From Holacanthus passer (lineage: Eukaryota > Chordata > Actinopteri > Pomacanthidae): 64,000 bases of DNA. A model generated the notes under the pieces. That model had not been told where the DNA came from. It was given only the letters and a program-made list of their open reading frames with translations, and made no database searches. The stretch is taken from NCBI GenBank assembly GCA_025331565.1, contig JAFREQ010000166.1, positions 887,501-951,500 on the forward strand. The letters run 5' to 3'. The translations under genes were made by a program, and so were the position numbers. Shown one piece after another: positions 24,346-35,207 of the stretch (the first letter of the stretch is position 1; every line of letters begins with the position of its first letter).

Positions 24346-25231
24346 GTACCAGTTTAAATCACTTGATACTGAAAGTGTGATTTTTTTCTCTTATTGTTGT
24401 CAACAATGTGTTTGTCCATCAATGAATACCTGTCCACCCTGTCTCTCTGGCTCTCAGGCCATTGGTTCCTTCTAAAGATGTGAATCTTTAACAGCTGCTC
24501 ACAAAAATATTGTTTCATTCTTTAAAAAAAAGACAATAATTTCTGAAGAGCTGGGCCCTGTAGTTTTTACCAAAGCAAATGGTGCATTTGCTGGGGACTA
24601 TTTCCAGCTGTGGATTAATACACATTGGGTTCTCTAGTGAGTATTTGGGGCAGCAGACCAGTGTATACAGGACTGTAAATAAACTATGCTGTGTTCATGG
24701 TAATGAAGGAACATGTCATCCAGTGTAATAGGGTGTCATTGATGTGTATGGGATTTCAGTCTGCTAACAGTAAAAAACAATCACACACCTCCGTTTCTAT
24801 TTGGGAAAAAGCAAAGATTTTTTTTATTTGCTGAATGTTTCATCGTTAAAGTGAGCTCTACCTATTTCCAGCTCTCGATCAGACAGTATCCACAGTGCGT
24901 TTGCATACGTGACCTAATGATTCAAACAGAGATGTCCGCTTGAATTAATCAGTCACGCAAACCATCAGAGTTCGGGGTTAATGAAGCATTAATTATGCAA
25001 ATCCTGTTTAGCAATCAGCGTGGTAATTCCATAATCCCAAATATTCATCATGTCGCTATTTCTGAAGACACTTAATCTGTCCCATTTCTAAATAACCTGA
25101 ATGTGTTCTGCTGATGAGACAACAGACCGTCATCATTATGAAGAGTGACCTCAGATCAGAAGCTGTCTGAGAAAAGTTTAGTTTGGTTGTTTGGACGATG
25201 ACTTATTCTTTCTGAACTCTCCTTCTCTCAG
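24346..25231. promoter_or_regulatory. Intron n/o with a candidate enhancer
   Basis: About 24840-25130 is evenly composed and free of repeats. It holds an octamer ATGCAAAT (24995-25002) inside attaattatgcaaatc, plus ttgcatacgtgacc and gaattaatcagtcac. This clustering of POU/homeodomain-like sites resembles vertebrate conserved non-coding elements; conservation cannot be tested here. Confidence 0.3.
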
Positions 25232-25321
25232 GAGAAGATTATCGACCTGGAGAGCGATCTGGAGGAGCTGCACGACAGCGAGCAGAGATGGGCCGCCAAA
25301 CACAAGAGAGCTATCGAACAG
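25232..25321 (+). CDS. Exon o, coiled coil (residues 797-826)
   Basis: The 30 codons lie between ctctcag and gtaaaa in phase 0. The frame reads EKIIDLESDLEELHDSEQ, then RWAAKHKRAIEQ. Confidence 0.88.
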
Positions 25322-25465
25322 GTAAAAGACATGCTGGAGACAGGAAGTGTGTCTGAGACTATTCTGTCATTTAGAAGATTTTAAAAACCATGATGGATAA
25401 TTCCAATGTCAACTGTACTCATTTTATTTGGTTGGTTATTAAGATATTTCTGTGTTTGCTGTCAG

Positions 25466-25549
25466 ACTGAGCAGCTGCAGCTGAAGCTGATTCAGGAGAA
25501 AGATCTGAACGACCTGCTGGAAACTGACAAGGCTGCCATGGAGAGACAG
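25466..25549 (+). CDS. Exon p, coiled coil (residues 827-854)
   Basis: The 28 codons lie between gtcag and gtactg in phase 0. The frame reads TEQLQLKLIQEKDLNDLLE, then TDKAAMERQ. The DLLETDKAAMERQ segment aligns with the cingulin 'DLECDKISLERQ' position. A GT microsatellite begins five bases into the intron. Confidence 0.88.
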
Positions 25550-25550
25550 G

Positions 25551-25553
<3 letters not shown>

Positions 25554-25596
<43 letters not shown>
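25554..25596. repeat. (GT)n microsatellite at a splice donor
   Basis: Begins five bases into the intron after exon p, so the donor reads gtactgtgtgtg. Confidence 0.95.
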
Positions 25597-25597
<1 letters not shown>

Positions 25598-26065
25598 CAC
25601 TTCTTTTAGTTTAAACTCTTTCTCAATAGCTCTCTCCATCTCTCTGATTCGCATCGCCTATACTGGGTTTTTTTCAGGCTGACACTGATATTTAAGGGTT
25701 TTTATAAAAACTTAAAAAGATATTTCAACTGTTGTTTCTTTATTAGCGTAACATAAAGCAACATGTTTCTGACAAGGGCTGCTTAAAGTTGATTATTAAG
25801 GCCCAGATATGTAGGGAGCAGGACATTTTACAATGTAAAAATTAAGTTGTCATTGCCCTCTGGTGGACAAACTGTGTAATGGAGACAGTGTTTCTAAACA
25901 CATCTTTGACATTTCTGTACTGCAACACAAAAAAAAATTAAGTTATAATGATCATATGGAGACACACAAAACATAAATAAATAAATGATTAACAATAGAG
26001 GAAAAAATAAATTGTGTCTTCTTGGACCCAATCTCTAATACAAATCTCTCTCTGTCCGTCTGTAG
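25597..26065. other. Intron p/q remainder
   Basis: AT-rich; the stretch cattgccctctggtggac (about 25851-25868) is a common fish repeat phrase. Nothing else recognised. Confidence 0.5.
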
Positions 26066-26184
26066 CTGCGTGAGCTGCGTCTGGAGGTGGAGGAGCTTCA
26101 CAGCTCCAGAGTTCAGGAGGACGTGGTCACCAGGATGGAGAGCAAAGTCAAAGAGCTGGAGAACACTCTGAGGACCGAGGAGAG
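26066..26184 (+). CDS. Exon q, cingulin-like rod (residues 855-894)
   Basis: Bordered by ctgtag and gttggt. The frame reads LRELRLEVEELHSSRV, then MESKVKELENTLRTEE and a split Arg. It starts the block most similar to the cingulin C-terminal rod. Confidence 0.88.
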
Positions 26185-26771
26185 GTTGGTCATGTGACTT
26201 TAAACCAAAAAAACCTGAAACATGTTCCTGAGGTTTTCTGTCTACATGATGTAAAAGGTCATTTTCACAAAAGTGATTTAGTGATTTAGTTCTGGACTAA
26301 TTTAGTTCTGGAAATGAACCAGCTGACACAGCTCACACTGACTTAGAACTGAAATGAACACAAGTAGTTTGGACAGTAGTTTGTTTGGACTGTAGCTTTT
26401 CCTTCTCTTTCCAAAGTTTCCATAAACAGACTATTGAAGCTTGCTGGACTCGTGTAATCCATCATGGCGAACATCAATCAGCACTTAAGCTGCATTATCA
26501 AACACCACCCACACTGTAATGTAAAGTTGTAGAGTGTGATGGATTATACACCTCAAGCAGGTTTCACAAGCCTGCCAATTAATTTTCATTTCAGAATAAA
26601 CTGAGTGGCGGTAGAAAAAGCACATTCAAATCTGTACGAGACAGCACTGTGGTCTGTAAGCGGTTAGGTCTGATATTAACTTGTCCACAGAAACATGCAG
26701 ACACACAGGTGCTGTATGATCCTGCTGTCAGTCCACTTAAATGTTGGCTAATGCGTTTGTGTTGTGTGCAG
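26185..26771. other. Intron q/r
   Basis: A short duplication 'gtgatttagt' and 'tttagttctgga' occurs near 26272-26310; no exon or mobile element recognised. Confidence 0.6.
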
Positions 26772-26880
26772 GAACAAATCTGTTCTGACCAACACCGTCA
26801 ATAAACTGGAGAGGAAGATCAACGAGCTGAGCGAGCAGATGGAAGAGGAACACAGGATAGCTACTGAGCAGAAAGACCTG
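26772..26880 (+). CDS. Exon r, cingulin-like rod (residues 894-930)
   Basis: G completes Arg, then NKSVLTNTVNKLERKINE and LSEQMEEEHRIATEQKDL. The pattern KLERKxxELSxQxxxE is shared with cingulin. The donor gtaaca runs into an impure CA tract. Confidence 0.9.
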
Positions 26881-27105
26881 GTAACATACACACGCACACA
26901 CATTCACACACACACGCATGCACACAGGTTTGCTTAACTCTCTCCGACTTTTTCAACATTGTCCTTTTGAAATATTTCAACTTTATTATGATTATCCCAG
27001 AAAACATCTGGTTGTTCATTCGTCAGCGAGCAACTCATTGCTGTTAAAATGTCCGTCCAGTCCTGTGTGTCCAAACTAAGCGCTGCTCTGTGATTGGTCC
27101 TCCAG

Positions 27106-27269
27106 ATGACCCAGAGGATCCGCTCTCTGAAGCGTCAGCTGAACGAGGCGGAGGAGGAAGCGAGCAGGAGGGATGCGCAGTACCGCCACACCCAGAGAGA
27201 GCTGGCTGAAGAGAGAGAGACAAGCAACCGGCTGCAGAGGCAGCTGCTGGACCAACACATGCAGACAAA
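27106..27269 (+). CDS. Exon s, cingulin/myosin-tail-like rod (residues 931-985)
   Basis: It reads MTQRIRSLKRQLNEAEEEA, then QRELAEERETSNRLQRQ. The LKRQLxEAEEEAxR motif is diagnostic of the distal myosin II tail and the cingulin rod. It ends in a split Lys codon. A CA microsatellite starts ten bases past the exon. Confidence 0.9.
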
Positions 27270-27276
27270 GTAGGTG

Positions 27277-27278
<2 letters not shown>

Positions 27279-27328
<50 letters not shown>
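27279..27328. repeat. (CA)25 microsatellite next to a splice donor
   Basis: Starts ten bases after exon s (donor gtaggtgctca). Confidence 0.95.
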
Positions 27329-27332
<4 letters not shown>

Positions 27333-27460
27333 AACTGGTTTCACTTATCAGATCAGTTTCCAGTATATTGAAAGCACAAATACATGTACAGTGTGTCACA
27401 GTTCTGTTATTTTCATGGCACAAAATCAACACTACATTTCTCTGTTTCTGCCTCTAACAG

Positions 27461-27602
27461 GCGTAAGGAGACTCTGACGATTCGTCAGACTCTGGACAAC
27501 CTGAGGCTGGACCTGAGTGTCGACGACGAAGATGAAGATCAGCCGCAGGCGCAGCAGCAGCAGCCGCAGCAGCAGAAAGAAACAAATGTCACAAAAGTCT
27601 AA
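27461..27602 (+). CDS. Exon t, terminal exon with acidic/poly-Gln tail and stop (residues 985-1031)
   Basis: The acceptor cctctaacag is followed by G, which completes Lys. The frame then reads RKETLTIRQTLDNLRLDLS and an acidic VDDEDEDQ. A Gln-rich stretch (QQQQPQQQ) follows, and the C-terminus is ETNVTKV before TAA. The final T-K-V fits a class I PDZ ligand (S/T-x-V); binding is inferred only. The CAG-rich stretch may vary in length between individuals. Confidence 0.9.
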
Positions 27603-29725
27603 ACCCTCACACTCCTCCTCAAAAAACACAGAACTAACAACAGATGCTCATTTCAGCTATTGGCAAGAAGACAAAAAATGCTACATAAACCCAGAAGTCC
27701 ACCAGGATTTATCACTGTTGGTTCAAATATTTATTATTGTTTTTTTTTTTACAGACCTTGTCGTTTCCTAATAATCCTGGAATGTCCTGGAAAGAAATCT
27801 GGTACTAATAACAGGAAAAAATGGAGACAAAAATATTTATTTACTCTGAAAGATCTTCTCAAGAAATTAAGAAATTACAGAATTACAGAATTTTCGCCCT
27901 CTACTGGTGACTAGCAGGAATTACAACAGTAACAATTTACATATAAAATATCACAAAGAAAAGCTCCTGGTGGACTCGCTGCCAAACTGTCAGTGTGACA
28001 GACTAATCGATCAGCCTTACAACAATGAAGTCAAATGCCTCTTTTGACACGTTCAACAACATCTTTTCTCCTTTTCTATTACATAGAAAATAAAATAGAA
28101 TCATGTTCTGCTTGTTTGCCAAAGATAATAATTGTACAGTAGCTTGGTGCAAAGAGCTGTTGACATACATAGAGGGGAAACTTCCTGGTGATAATGATGA
28201 CATAAGGATTTGATAAAGGTGCCTTGTAGTTTTTCATCTGTTCTTGTAGTTGCCACATCAGGCAGCTGGAGTCTGAAGTACAGCAGCCAGAAGTACATTG
28301 GATGTGAATCATCCAGTCGCACAAAAGCTTTATGGCCTCAAAGTCTTAACAGACACTTCGACAGACTCCAGTTTGATGACATTTAGAGTGGGACTTTTTT
28401 TAATCATATTTTTCAATTTTTAGAAAAGAAAGTGCAAACTCAAAGAATCAGTGGTTCTTAGTAAATTTGATAAACTTCTCTGATTTTTCAGCGTTTGTTT
28501 TATTTGGTGGAGCTTTGCTGTCATAAAGAGGGATTTTCCACATTAGAAGCTGTTTAGTTTAACACGTGTAGCACATTCATCTGCAGTATTTGAACATATT
28601 CCACACTGGTTGCTGACATATTACATGGGTAAGGACATACAACATGGTTTAACTGTGGAGGAGGGATCTTTGGATGTGATTCTAGCTATTTGTGATTCAC
28701 ACACAAACAATTCCCAGATTATTTATATTGAGTACTTCTTTTGTGTTTATGTTGTTTCTATGATTTGAAGATTATAGAATTTTCTGTGTTTGAAATTGCT
28801 TGCGGGACAAATTATTTTAGAGAATGAAATTTTGTATGATTTTAGAGATCAGTTCTTTAGGGGGTTTGCTGCTGTATTGATGTGTCTCCCACACAGAGTA
28901 TCTGTTCATTCAATGAGATTTAAGGGATAAGATCAGCAAAGAGGACAAAAAAGGAAAATCTTACTACACACGTGGTGTTAATTAATCTGCACTTTTGTTA
29001 AATGCATTTTATCCAAATTAACTCAGAGCAGATAAAAACAAAAAATGATGTTTAAAGGATACAGCTGAGACATTTTATCTTTATATATCATGCTAATAAT
29101 GTGTTAGAAACACAGTTTATATGCTATGTGGATGTTCTCTATGCTCTCTTATTTGGAGGAATAAATTCAAATCATCAGTGAAAATTTCACTGGTTTCCTT
29201 CTCAAATACTGATTATGGACAAAAAAAGATAATCAGTACTTTAATTTGAAAGAAAACCCACTTCCTCCTTCTGATAGAGTTGTGAGCAACTTGAGCCAGG
29301 CCAGGTTGTCCTCTACGTGCTTCCTGCTTTAAGGACATCTGTCCTAAACACATAGCCCAAAGCTAATGTCCAGATACAGTTTGGATTCTGTTATGTTTAC
29401 ATTTGTTGGTGTATTTGCTTTTTTTTTTTTTTTTGGAGACCGGAGCATAAATCACAAGTTTTGCCTTTGAAAGAGTTTCATATTTCAGCTGTTGAGAATA
29501 TAATTGGTACAAAGTGTCACTTGTGTTTTTGGTTTATCTTTTCTCATAACAAAAAAAATTGATAGACATGTAAAAAGAAATAGAATACACTGACTTATTT
29601 TTGTAATTACACTTCACATTCTGCTGGTTCTGATGTTCTCGGGTATTTATTTTTGTTTTTCACATTTTTTCTTTTGGTGAGAAGTTTCTTAGTACAAAAG
29701 GCAAATAAATCTTCTCCACTGTGAA
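27603..29725 (+). other. Probable 3' UTR of the coiled-coil gene
   Basis: AT-rich sequence without coding signals follows the stop. AATAAA at 29704-29709 with a T/G-rich stretch just downstream (about 29729-29748) is the best poly(A) signal I see. Earlier weaker candidates (e.g. AATAAA near 28090) could give shorter transcripts. Transcript ends are not visible from sequence alone. Confidence 0.45.
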
Positions 29726-30359
29726 TTCTTGTTTGTGTCTTTTTGTGAGAAAAAACCCCCAGTTTTTACAAACATCAATATATCAATAACAGCTGTTAAT
29801 GATCCACTATTTTGCGCCCATGGGTTAATTTTGGATTTTTCTATTCCAAATGTAAATGAAAAGCAATCGCATTATACTATTTCTATTACTATTTCCTACT
29901 GTGAGTCAGAGGCAAATGAGTTTTTCTGCTCACTTTAGAGAGGACTCCCAAAAATTGAGTGTGTTGAGTGTTAAACCCACTTGTAAACCTACTTACTTAA
30001 ATGAGCTTCAACATGAAGTAGCTGTTTTCATAGCAAACATAGCAATATTTCAAAGCTTACCTGGTTTCACATGCACTGTACATGAAGTTGGATATCATGT
30101 GCATAGAATAGGATATAAAGAACTTACATGTGAAAAGAAAACCAATGTGTTTCAGCACACGTCCCCTTGTGCCCTTATGGAGAGGTCAGGAAACACAGAC
30201 GATGCTGTTACTGCTATCAGACTCTTCTAGAGTTTGGACAATCAAACAGACTCTTTCACATTTTAATATTTAATATTTCTCAACTCTTGAAAACACAGCA
30301 AATACTATTTGCATCAAACCAAAACCAAAGCAGATCTTCTGGGGAAAAAAAAAAAAAAA
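29726..30359. other. Tail-to-tail intergenic gap
   Basis: Between the two candidate poly(A) sites. AT-rich; I see no gene or repeat. An A-run at 30345-30362 ends it. Confidence 0.35.
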
Positions 30360-32391
30360 AAACACAGGATAAAACAGAGATTTATTTGCAGCTCTGACAT
30401 CAGAAACATTAAACGCATCACAGGTCATTTCATTCTCATTGTGTCAAACATGCTGACGGTGCAACAAACACACACAGGCATCAATACACGCAGTGAAAAC
30501 CGAAGAAACGTGTACAAACCGCAGGCATCAGAGAGAATTCACACACAGAGGATTTCCAAAAATAAAAGCTCTTAGAGGTACTTGGATTGATTAGTTGTTT
30601 TGATATATCGGGCACAAAAACAGCATGATGACTTGTGGTCTCTTTTGCCTCTGCTTGTAATCTATAATCAATAATGCATTAAAATATTTAGTAGCTCACA
30701 AACTTTACAGAGGATCAGACAGAAGAGTTAATAACAGGCACAACATGACTCATCAAACAGTGTAAACTTTCAAAGTGAATTCAAAAACTACCAAAACCAT
30801 TTCAGACTTACGAAAGAGATGCTTCAAGAAAAACATGATTCAATACAGTGAATATAAATGTAATGTCAGTAAATATCAGAGACACCTGTGGCATAACTGA
30901 ATACTGAATTTAAACAAAAAGGCGTCAGAGGATGAATGTTATTCTGAAAATATAAATCAAACTTGAAAAAAAATATGAGCAACATAAAAAGAAAGGCTGA
31001 GATAAGAGCTGACAAATTGGTTCAGAAGATTGTCACAATTAAAAGGCATTGGTTCAAGATGTTCAGGAAAATGGTTTTGAATCCAGGTGCACTGGAAATA
31101 AGCTTTTTATTTTAGTGAATTTATTTAATTTTGTCCTCTTTATTTGATCAGATCTGAAGGATTCACGTTGGTTTCTTTTGTTAGCGTTGCCAGTCATCTT
31201 GATCAATAAGGCTATATTACATTTGTAGACAACCAGTCATTATTTTCGAAGTCACAATTTAGCTGTTTCACCAACTCTTTACCAAAAACGTGGAAACTTT
31301 TCAAAAACTGAGAGAAAGTTATCTGATCGGTGGCTTTGATGAAACTGACACATGGTCAGTTTTTAAAAGATTTTCAAAGACATGTGTGACAGGTTTTACA
31401 GCTGCACTAATCAGTATTTCCACAGTAACAATGGATTGTGTAATGTGAAAGGTGAGACTCGTAATGAACCTACAGAGAATTATGCAGCACAATACAGAGC
31501 TTTTTAGCCTATTTTAACTCATTATTTTGGTTTAACGGCACATTTAGTTTGTGGTTCAGTCTAATCAACCCTTTCCAGCAGCAGCAGGCAGCTGTTTTCA
31601 GCAAACATGCTTTAATAAACCCACGGTACATTAGCTGTACACAGTTAGCCGTTCCACAGATATTTTCCTCAGGAGCTGGTGCAGATCAAAACAGAGCTGA
31701 AAGGATAGTAAATATTGGAATTAGATTAATTAGAGAGCAAAAACTCAACTCCAGTGGAATAAAACTATTACTCTGTGTCTGCAGCTGTTTGCAAGTGGTT
31801 AAAAATCTCAGTTACTGCAGCTTCAACTATCTTTAGGGTCTTAAAGATATGATTCTATTGAAATATCATTTGCTTAACTGTAACAAGACTTCCTTCATGA
31901 ACAAAAACTGGACCAAAGAAATCAAAATCAAAATTAAATCTGTAAGAGGACTTCACTAAGCAGCATCTGTGAGCATTTTAGAAATATGTCTGTACATGAA
32001 TTAAGACTAAAATTAAAGATATATTTGAAGTAAGATCAGCTAAAACAGTGCGACCAAACCTGTGCAGTATTATCTGGGAACATTATCGCAATTATGCTGC
32101 TAAGTAACTGGGAGATGTTACAATGTGAGCCAACTCCTTATGTCTTTATAATGAATGAATTAACAGCAATGAGGGTTTGAATATGGCACTGAGATCAGCT
32201 GTTGGCAGACGACTCTGCTTGGCTTTAAAACCAAAAAAACCCCACACACAAAATAAAAACACATTTCTCCAAGTGTGAAGGCAGTTTTTCTCTGAGTCAA
32301 CATCAGAATGAGGTTTAGGTTTAATTTGGCACATATACGATGTTTTAACTTTTTTATGGTCCAAAGAGCACAATATTAACAATGCTACTGA

Positions 32392-32415
32392 TTTTTTTTT
32401 TTTTTTTTTTTTTTT
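32392..32415. repeat. T24 homopolymer
   Basis: Twenty-four T; in minus-strand sense an A-run, possibly the relic of a retroposed poly(A) tail or a length-variable site. Confidence 0.95.
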
Positions 32416-33323
32416 GATTTCATCATCTTAAAAATAACCACAGCAGTGTTTCGCCAATAATAAGCCACACATACAGTTTACTTAACATTACTGCTGATTT
32501 GACATCTTCTGGTTTCAGTACAAAACCATCCTGCAGTATTTGCAACTCTTCCCTTGACTAACTGGAGGACAAAATAAGAATTTAGACGCCAGCAGGCAAA
32601 ATATAATTTCCCTTGTTTCAGGTGCACCTCAGCTTGGTTCAAGATTTTTTATGAAGTAAGGCAGATCAAGGTGATACTTGATATGAGGAAAACTGTTGAG
32701 TTGCACTTAAAACAAAAGAAATCATCTTGAACTCTAAGCTGATTGTTTTTTTTTCTTTAGTAAATTTGCTTCTAAAGACAAATGATTTCTGCTGAGCTCA
32801 AGCGTAGCATCAAAACAGAGCCTTTTAAACTGAACTCGAATTTGCTTTCAATATGTAACATGATTTCATCTGCACAGCAACTGTTGAATGGTCTGGTATG
32901 CAATGGAAAAAAACAATAAAGTGTTAAGCAACAAAAAACAAGTTTTGAGACACAATAAAGTTGGTCCACAGTAACTTCATGTTGAACTAAAGTCCAGTTC
33001 AGAGCAAAGAATGGTCTTAACTTTTACTGTACTTCTTCAAGAGTTTATAATAGTGTACTTTCTTCATGTTAGAGACACATTTCATAGATAAATTGGAATT
33101 CTGGCTTAATTTGAAAATTGAGCTTGACAACACCATAGCAATGAAAAAATAATATGAGATAATTGTCTCTTCATGGACGTGACGGTTGAAAAAGGAAACG
33201 GCAACATGAGATAGAAGGAATATAACAAAAGTATGACAACACAAATGAGAATCTATGTTTTACATTTCATTTAATATAAATAATTGGTCACTTTATATTC
33301 TAACATTGGTCATGTATGGGGCC

Positions 33324-33737
33324 TTAAAGCGATACTGCACTTTGTCTTATCATCTGTTATAAAGAGATGAGAGGTCAACATCGAAAATCAGCTGCTCTGA
33401 AAGGCCAATGTCACCCAACTGACTTTTTTTTTCCATTCTTAGGTCTATTTTTTATGATAATGATGCTGAATAGACATAATCATCCTCTCCGCTCATAAGT
33501 TCATTTCACTTTTATCAAAGCATTTCTATTTACTCACAGTGAATGCAATGGTTGTTCTGTCTGTAAAATAGCCGTCATCTTTTTTTAGACCACGGATTAC
33601 AATTATTCTATTTTATGCAAATGTTGGCGAGATGCGGTGACATTGCATCCCCAGAGCAGCCGAGCAGTTTTAGCTGACTTGTCTCAAACTCTCACAGAGA
33701 ATAAAGTCTGTTCTCTCACAGTGGAATAACGCTTTAA
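33324..33737. mobile_element. MITE-like element with terminal inverted repeats
   Basis: The left end ttaaagcgatactgcacttt and the right end agtggaataacgctttaa are inverted copies (about 17 of 21 bases). Length is 414 bp with no ORF of its own. Confidence 0.65.
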
Positions 33738-34858
33738 AAGCCAAGGCAGTAGATCAGTTTGGAACAAGACGTCCATCTTGGTTTAGGACACTCCAATGAT
33801 ATACAATGTAGACTTTTTTTTTTTCTCCATTGCACATGTGCCATGCTGTATCATATTTGTCCTACAATATGAACGGTGTACTCGATCTGCAAATCTGAAA
33901 ACAAATCAAGTCTGACGCCATCATGGAGGTTTGATGGATAGTTAGCTCTGCAACAGTATATTGCAGAGTATAACCAACCGGGCTGCTAACAGAGAGCCAC
34001 CTGAAGTGTTAGTGTCTGTTGATCCGTTCAGATTTCAGTGAACACTCCTGGTGGGGCTGGAAAATATAAATGGTACATATACTTAGCAAAATGATCGAAT
34101 ATCTAATGTTGTCGGTGCAATGTAAAAGCCCCAAACAATTCTATTCCTAGTCACTCATATCCTGTATGAACGGACAAAGCACAGCAGGGTGGGTTACATT
34201 CACTAACCTTACCAAATGCTATTGTCTTGGTATCAAAAGTCAGATAGAAAGATTGAGAGAGAACTTCAGTATTGGCACAGAAAGCAACAACTCAACAGCC
34301 ACAACAACCTTGAACAGAACGAGCTGGCGTGGACAACAAGATGCTGGCGGCTGTGCCAAGAAGACGGATATGAAAGTTTTGCTCCATTTGATTTGTTTCC
34401 ATTTGAAAGTTACTGCAACTGTCTTTACTCAAAACACTAATGACACTGCTCTTGAGAATGAGCACGCCGCTTGTTGCCACTGTTCATGTCTCCATAGTTA
34501 TCACAGATCCAAGTTTGCAGGTTCTTCAACTAAAGAAATATGTGCCAACACAAATATTCAGTTTATCAAAGGTGTTGACTGAAAATATGAATATGTAATG
34601 ATCATCTTGATCACGAGCAGGTGACCATTGACAGAATAATGTACTCTACCAGTTCAGTTATGAAAAGAACATAATCCACAGAAGTCACTTACCCTCCTCT
34701 GATTTGTGTCAGAGGTGTCTCACATGTCATGTATTATTTATATTTATTGTCACTAATGTATAGTTTAATAAGCCAAATATTTATATACACAGCTCTGGAT
34801 TCAGATATCATTACATATCCCAAAGTTAGCTACAGAAGTTAACAGGCTGACATGAGCT

Positions 34859-35207
34859 TTAAATCTGCAGTGCAGAACTTTTGTTTCCCTCTTCTGGCAG
34901 TGAGAGAAATGACACAAACACTGTCAACACATGCTTATGACTTATGCCTCCACCATATTCCTAGTTTCTGGAGCCTGCTCTGTCACTGCAGTCCCCCCAC
35001 CCTTCAGCTCTGTTAAACCAATCATTGCTGGTTAAAGTAAACGCATCGCTCCTGATGCACCAGCGCAGGAACCACAGACACCAGATTTAAAAACTGAGAA
35101 ATACAGAGAGATTCATCTGGTGGTGATCAGCATTGTGTGAACTCATTTGGCAAAGGGTTTGAATGTAACATTCATTTATATGTAAAAGTCCTGCACTCCA
35201 GCTTTAA
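34859..35207. mobile_element. MITE-like element with 25-bp terminal inverted repeats
   Basis: The left end ttaaatctgcagtgcagaac and the right end gtcctgcactccagctttaa are inverted copies (about 21 of 25). This type is frequent in percomorph genomes ('...CAGTGCAGAACTTTT' ends). Confidence 0.75.

Larger units (their letters stand above)
6012..27602 (+). other. Gene span: cingulin/myosin-tail-like coiled-coil protein (3' 20 coding exons)
   Basis: Twenty exons with GT-AG borders join in one open frame of about 1,031 codons (numbered here from the Ile codon at 6022) ending at TAA 27600-27602. Every donor and acceptor phase agrees, which is strong evidence for the model. Order: short coiled coil (1-100), low-complexity Ser/Thr/Pro linker (about 101-510), then heptad-rich coiled coil (about 511-985) and an acidic, Gln-rich tail. 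Residues about 870-985 (MESKVKELENTLRTEER, NKLERKINELSEQMEEEH, RIRSLKRQLNEAEEEASRR) align by eye with the cingulin rod end and the non-muscle myosin II tail. Cingulin and paracingulin are junctional cytoskeletal scaffolds, so a cortical or junctional role is an inference. The usual cingulin C-terminus is absent, so this is neither a standard CGN nor CGNL1. The 5' end is not identified. Confidence 0.8.

Noticed and set aside
29856..30230. 124-codon ORF between the two genes
   Set aside because: No motif, coincides with AT-rich intergenic DNA; treated as chance.
34166..34582. 138-codon ORF
   Set aside because: Low-complexity composition in AT-rich DNA beyond the rab27b stop, no family resemblance; judged a chance frame.
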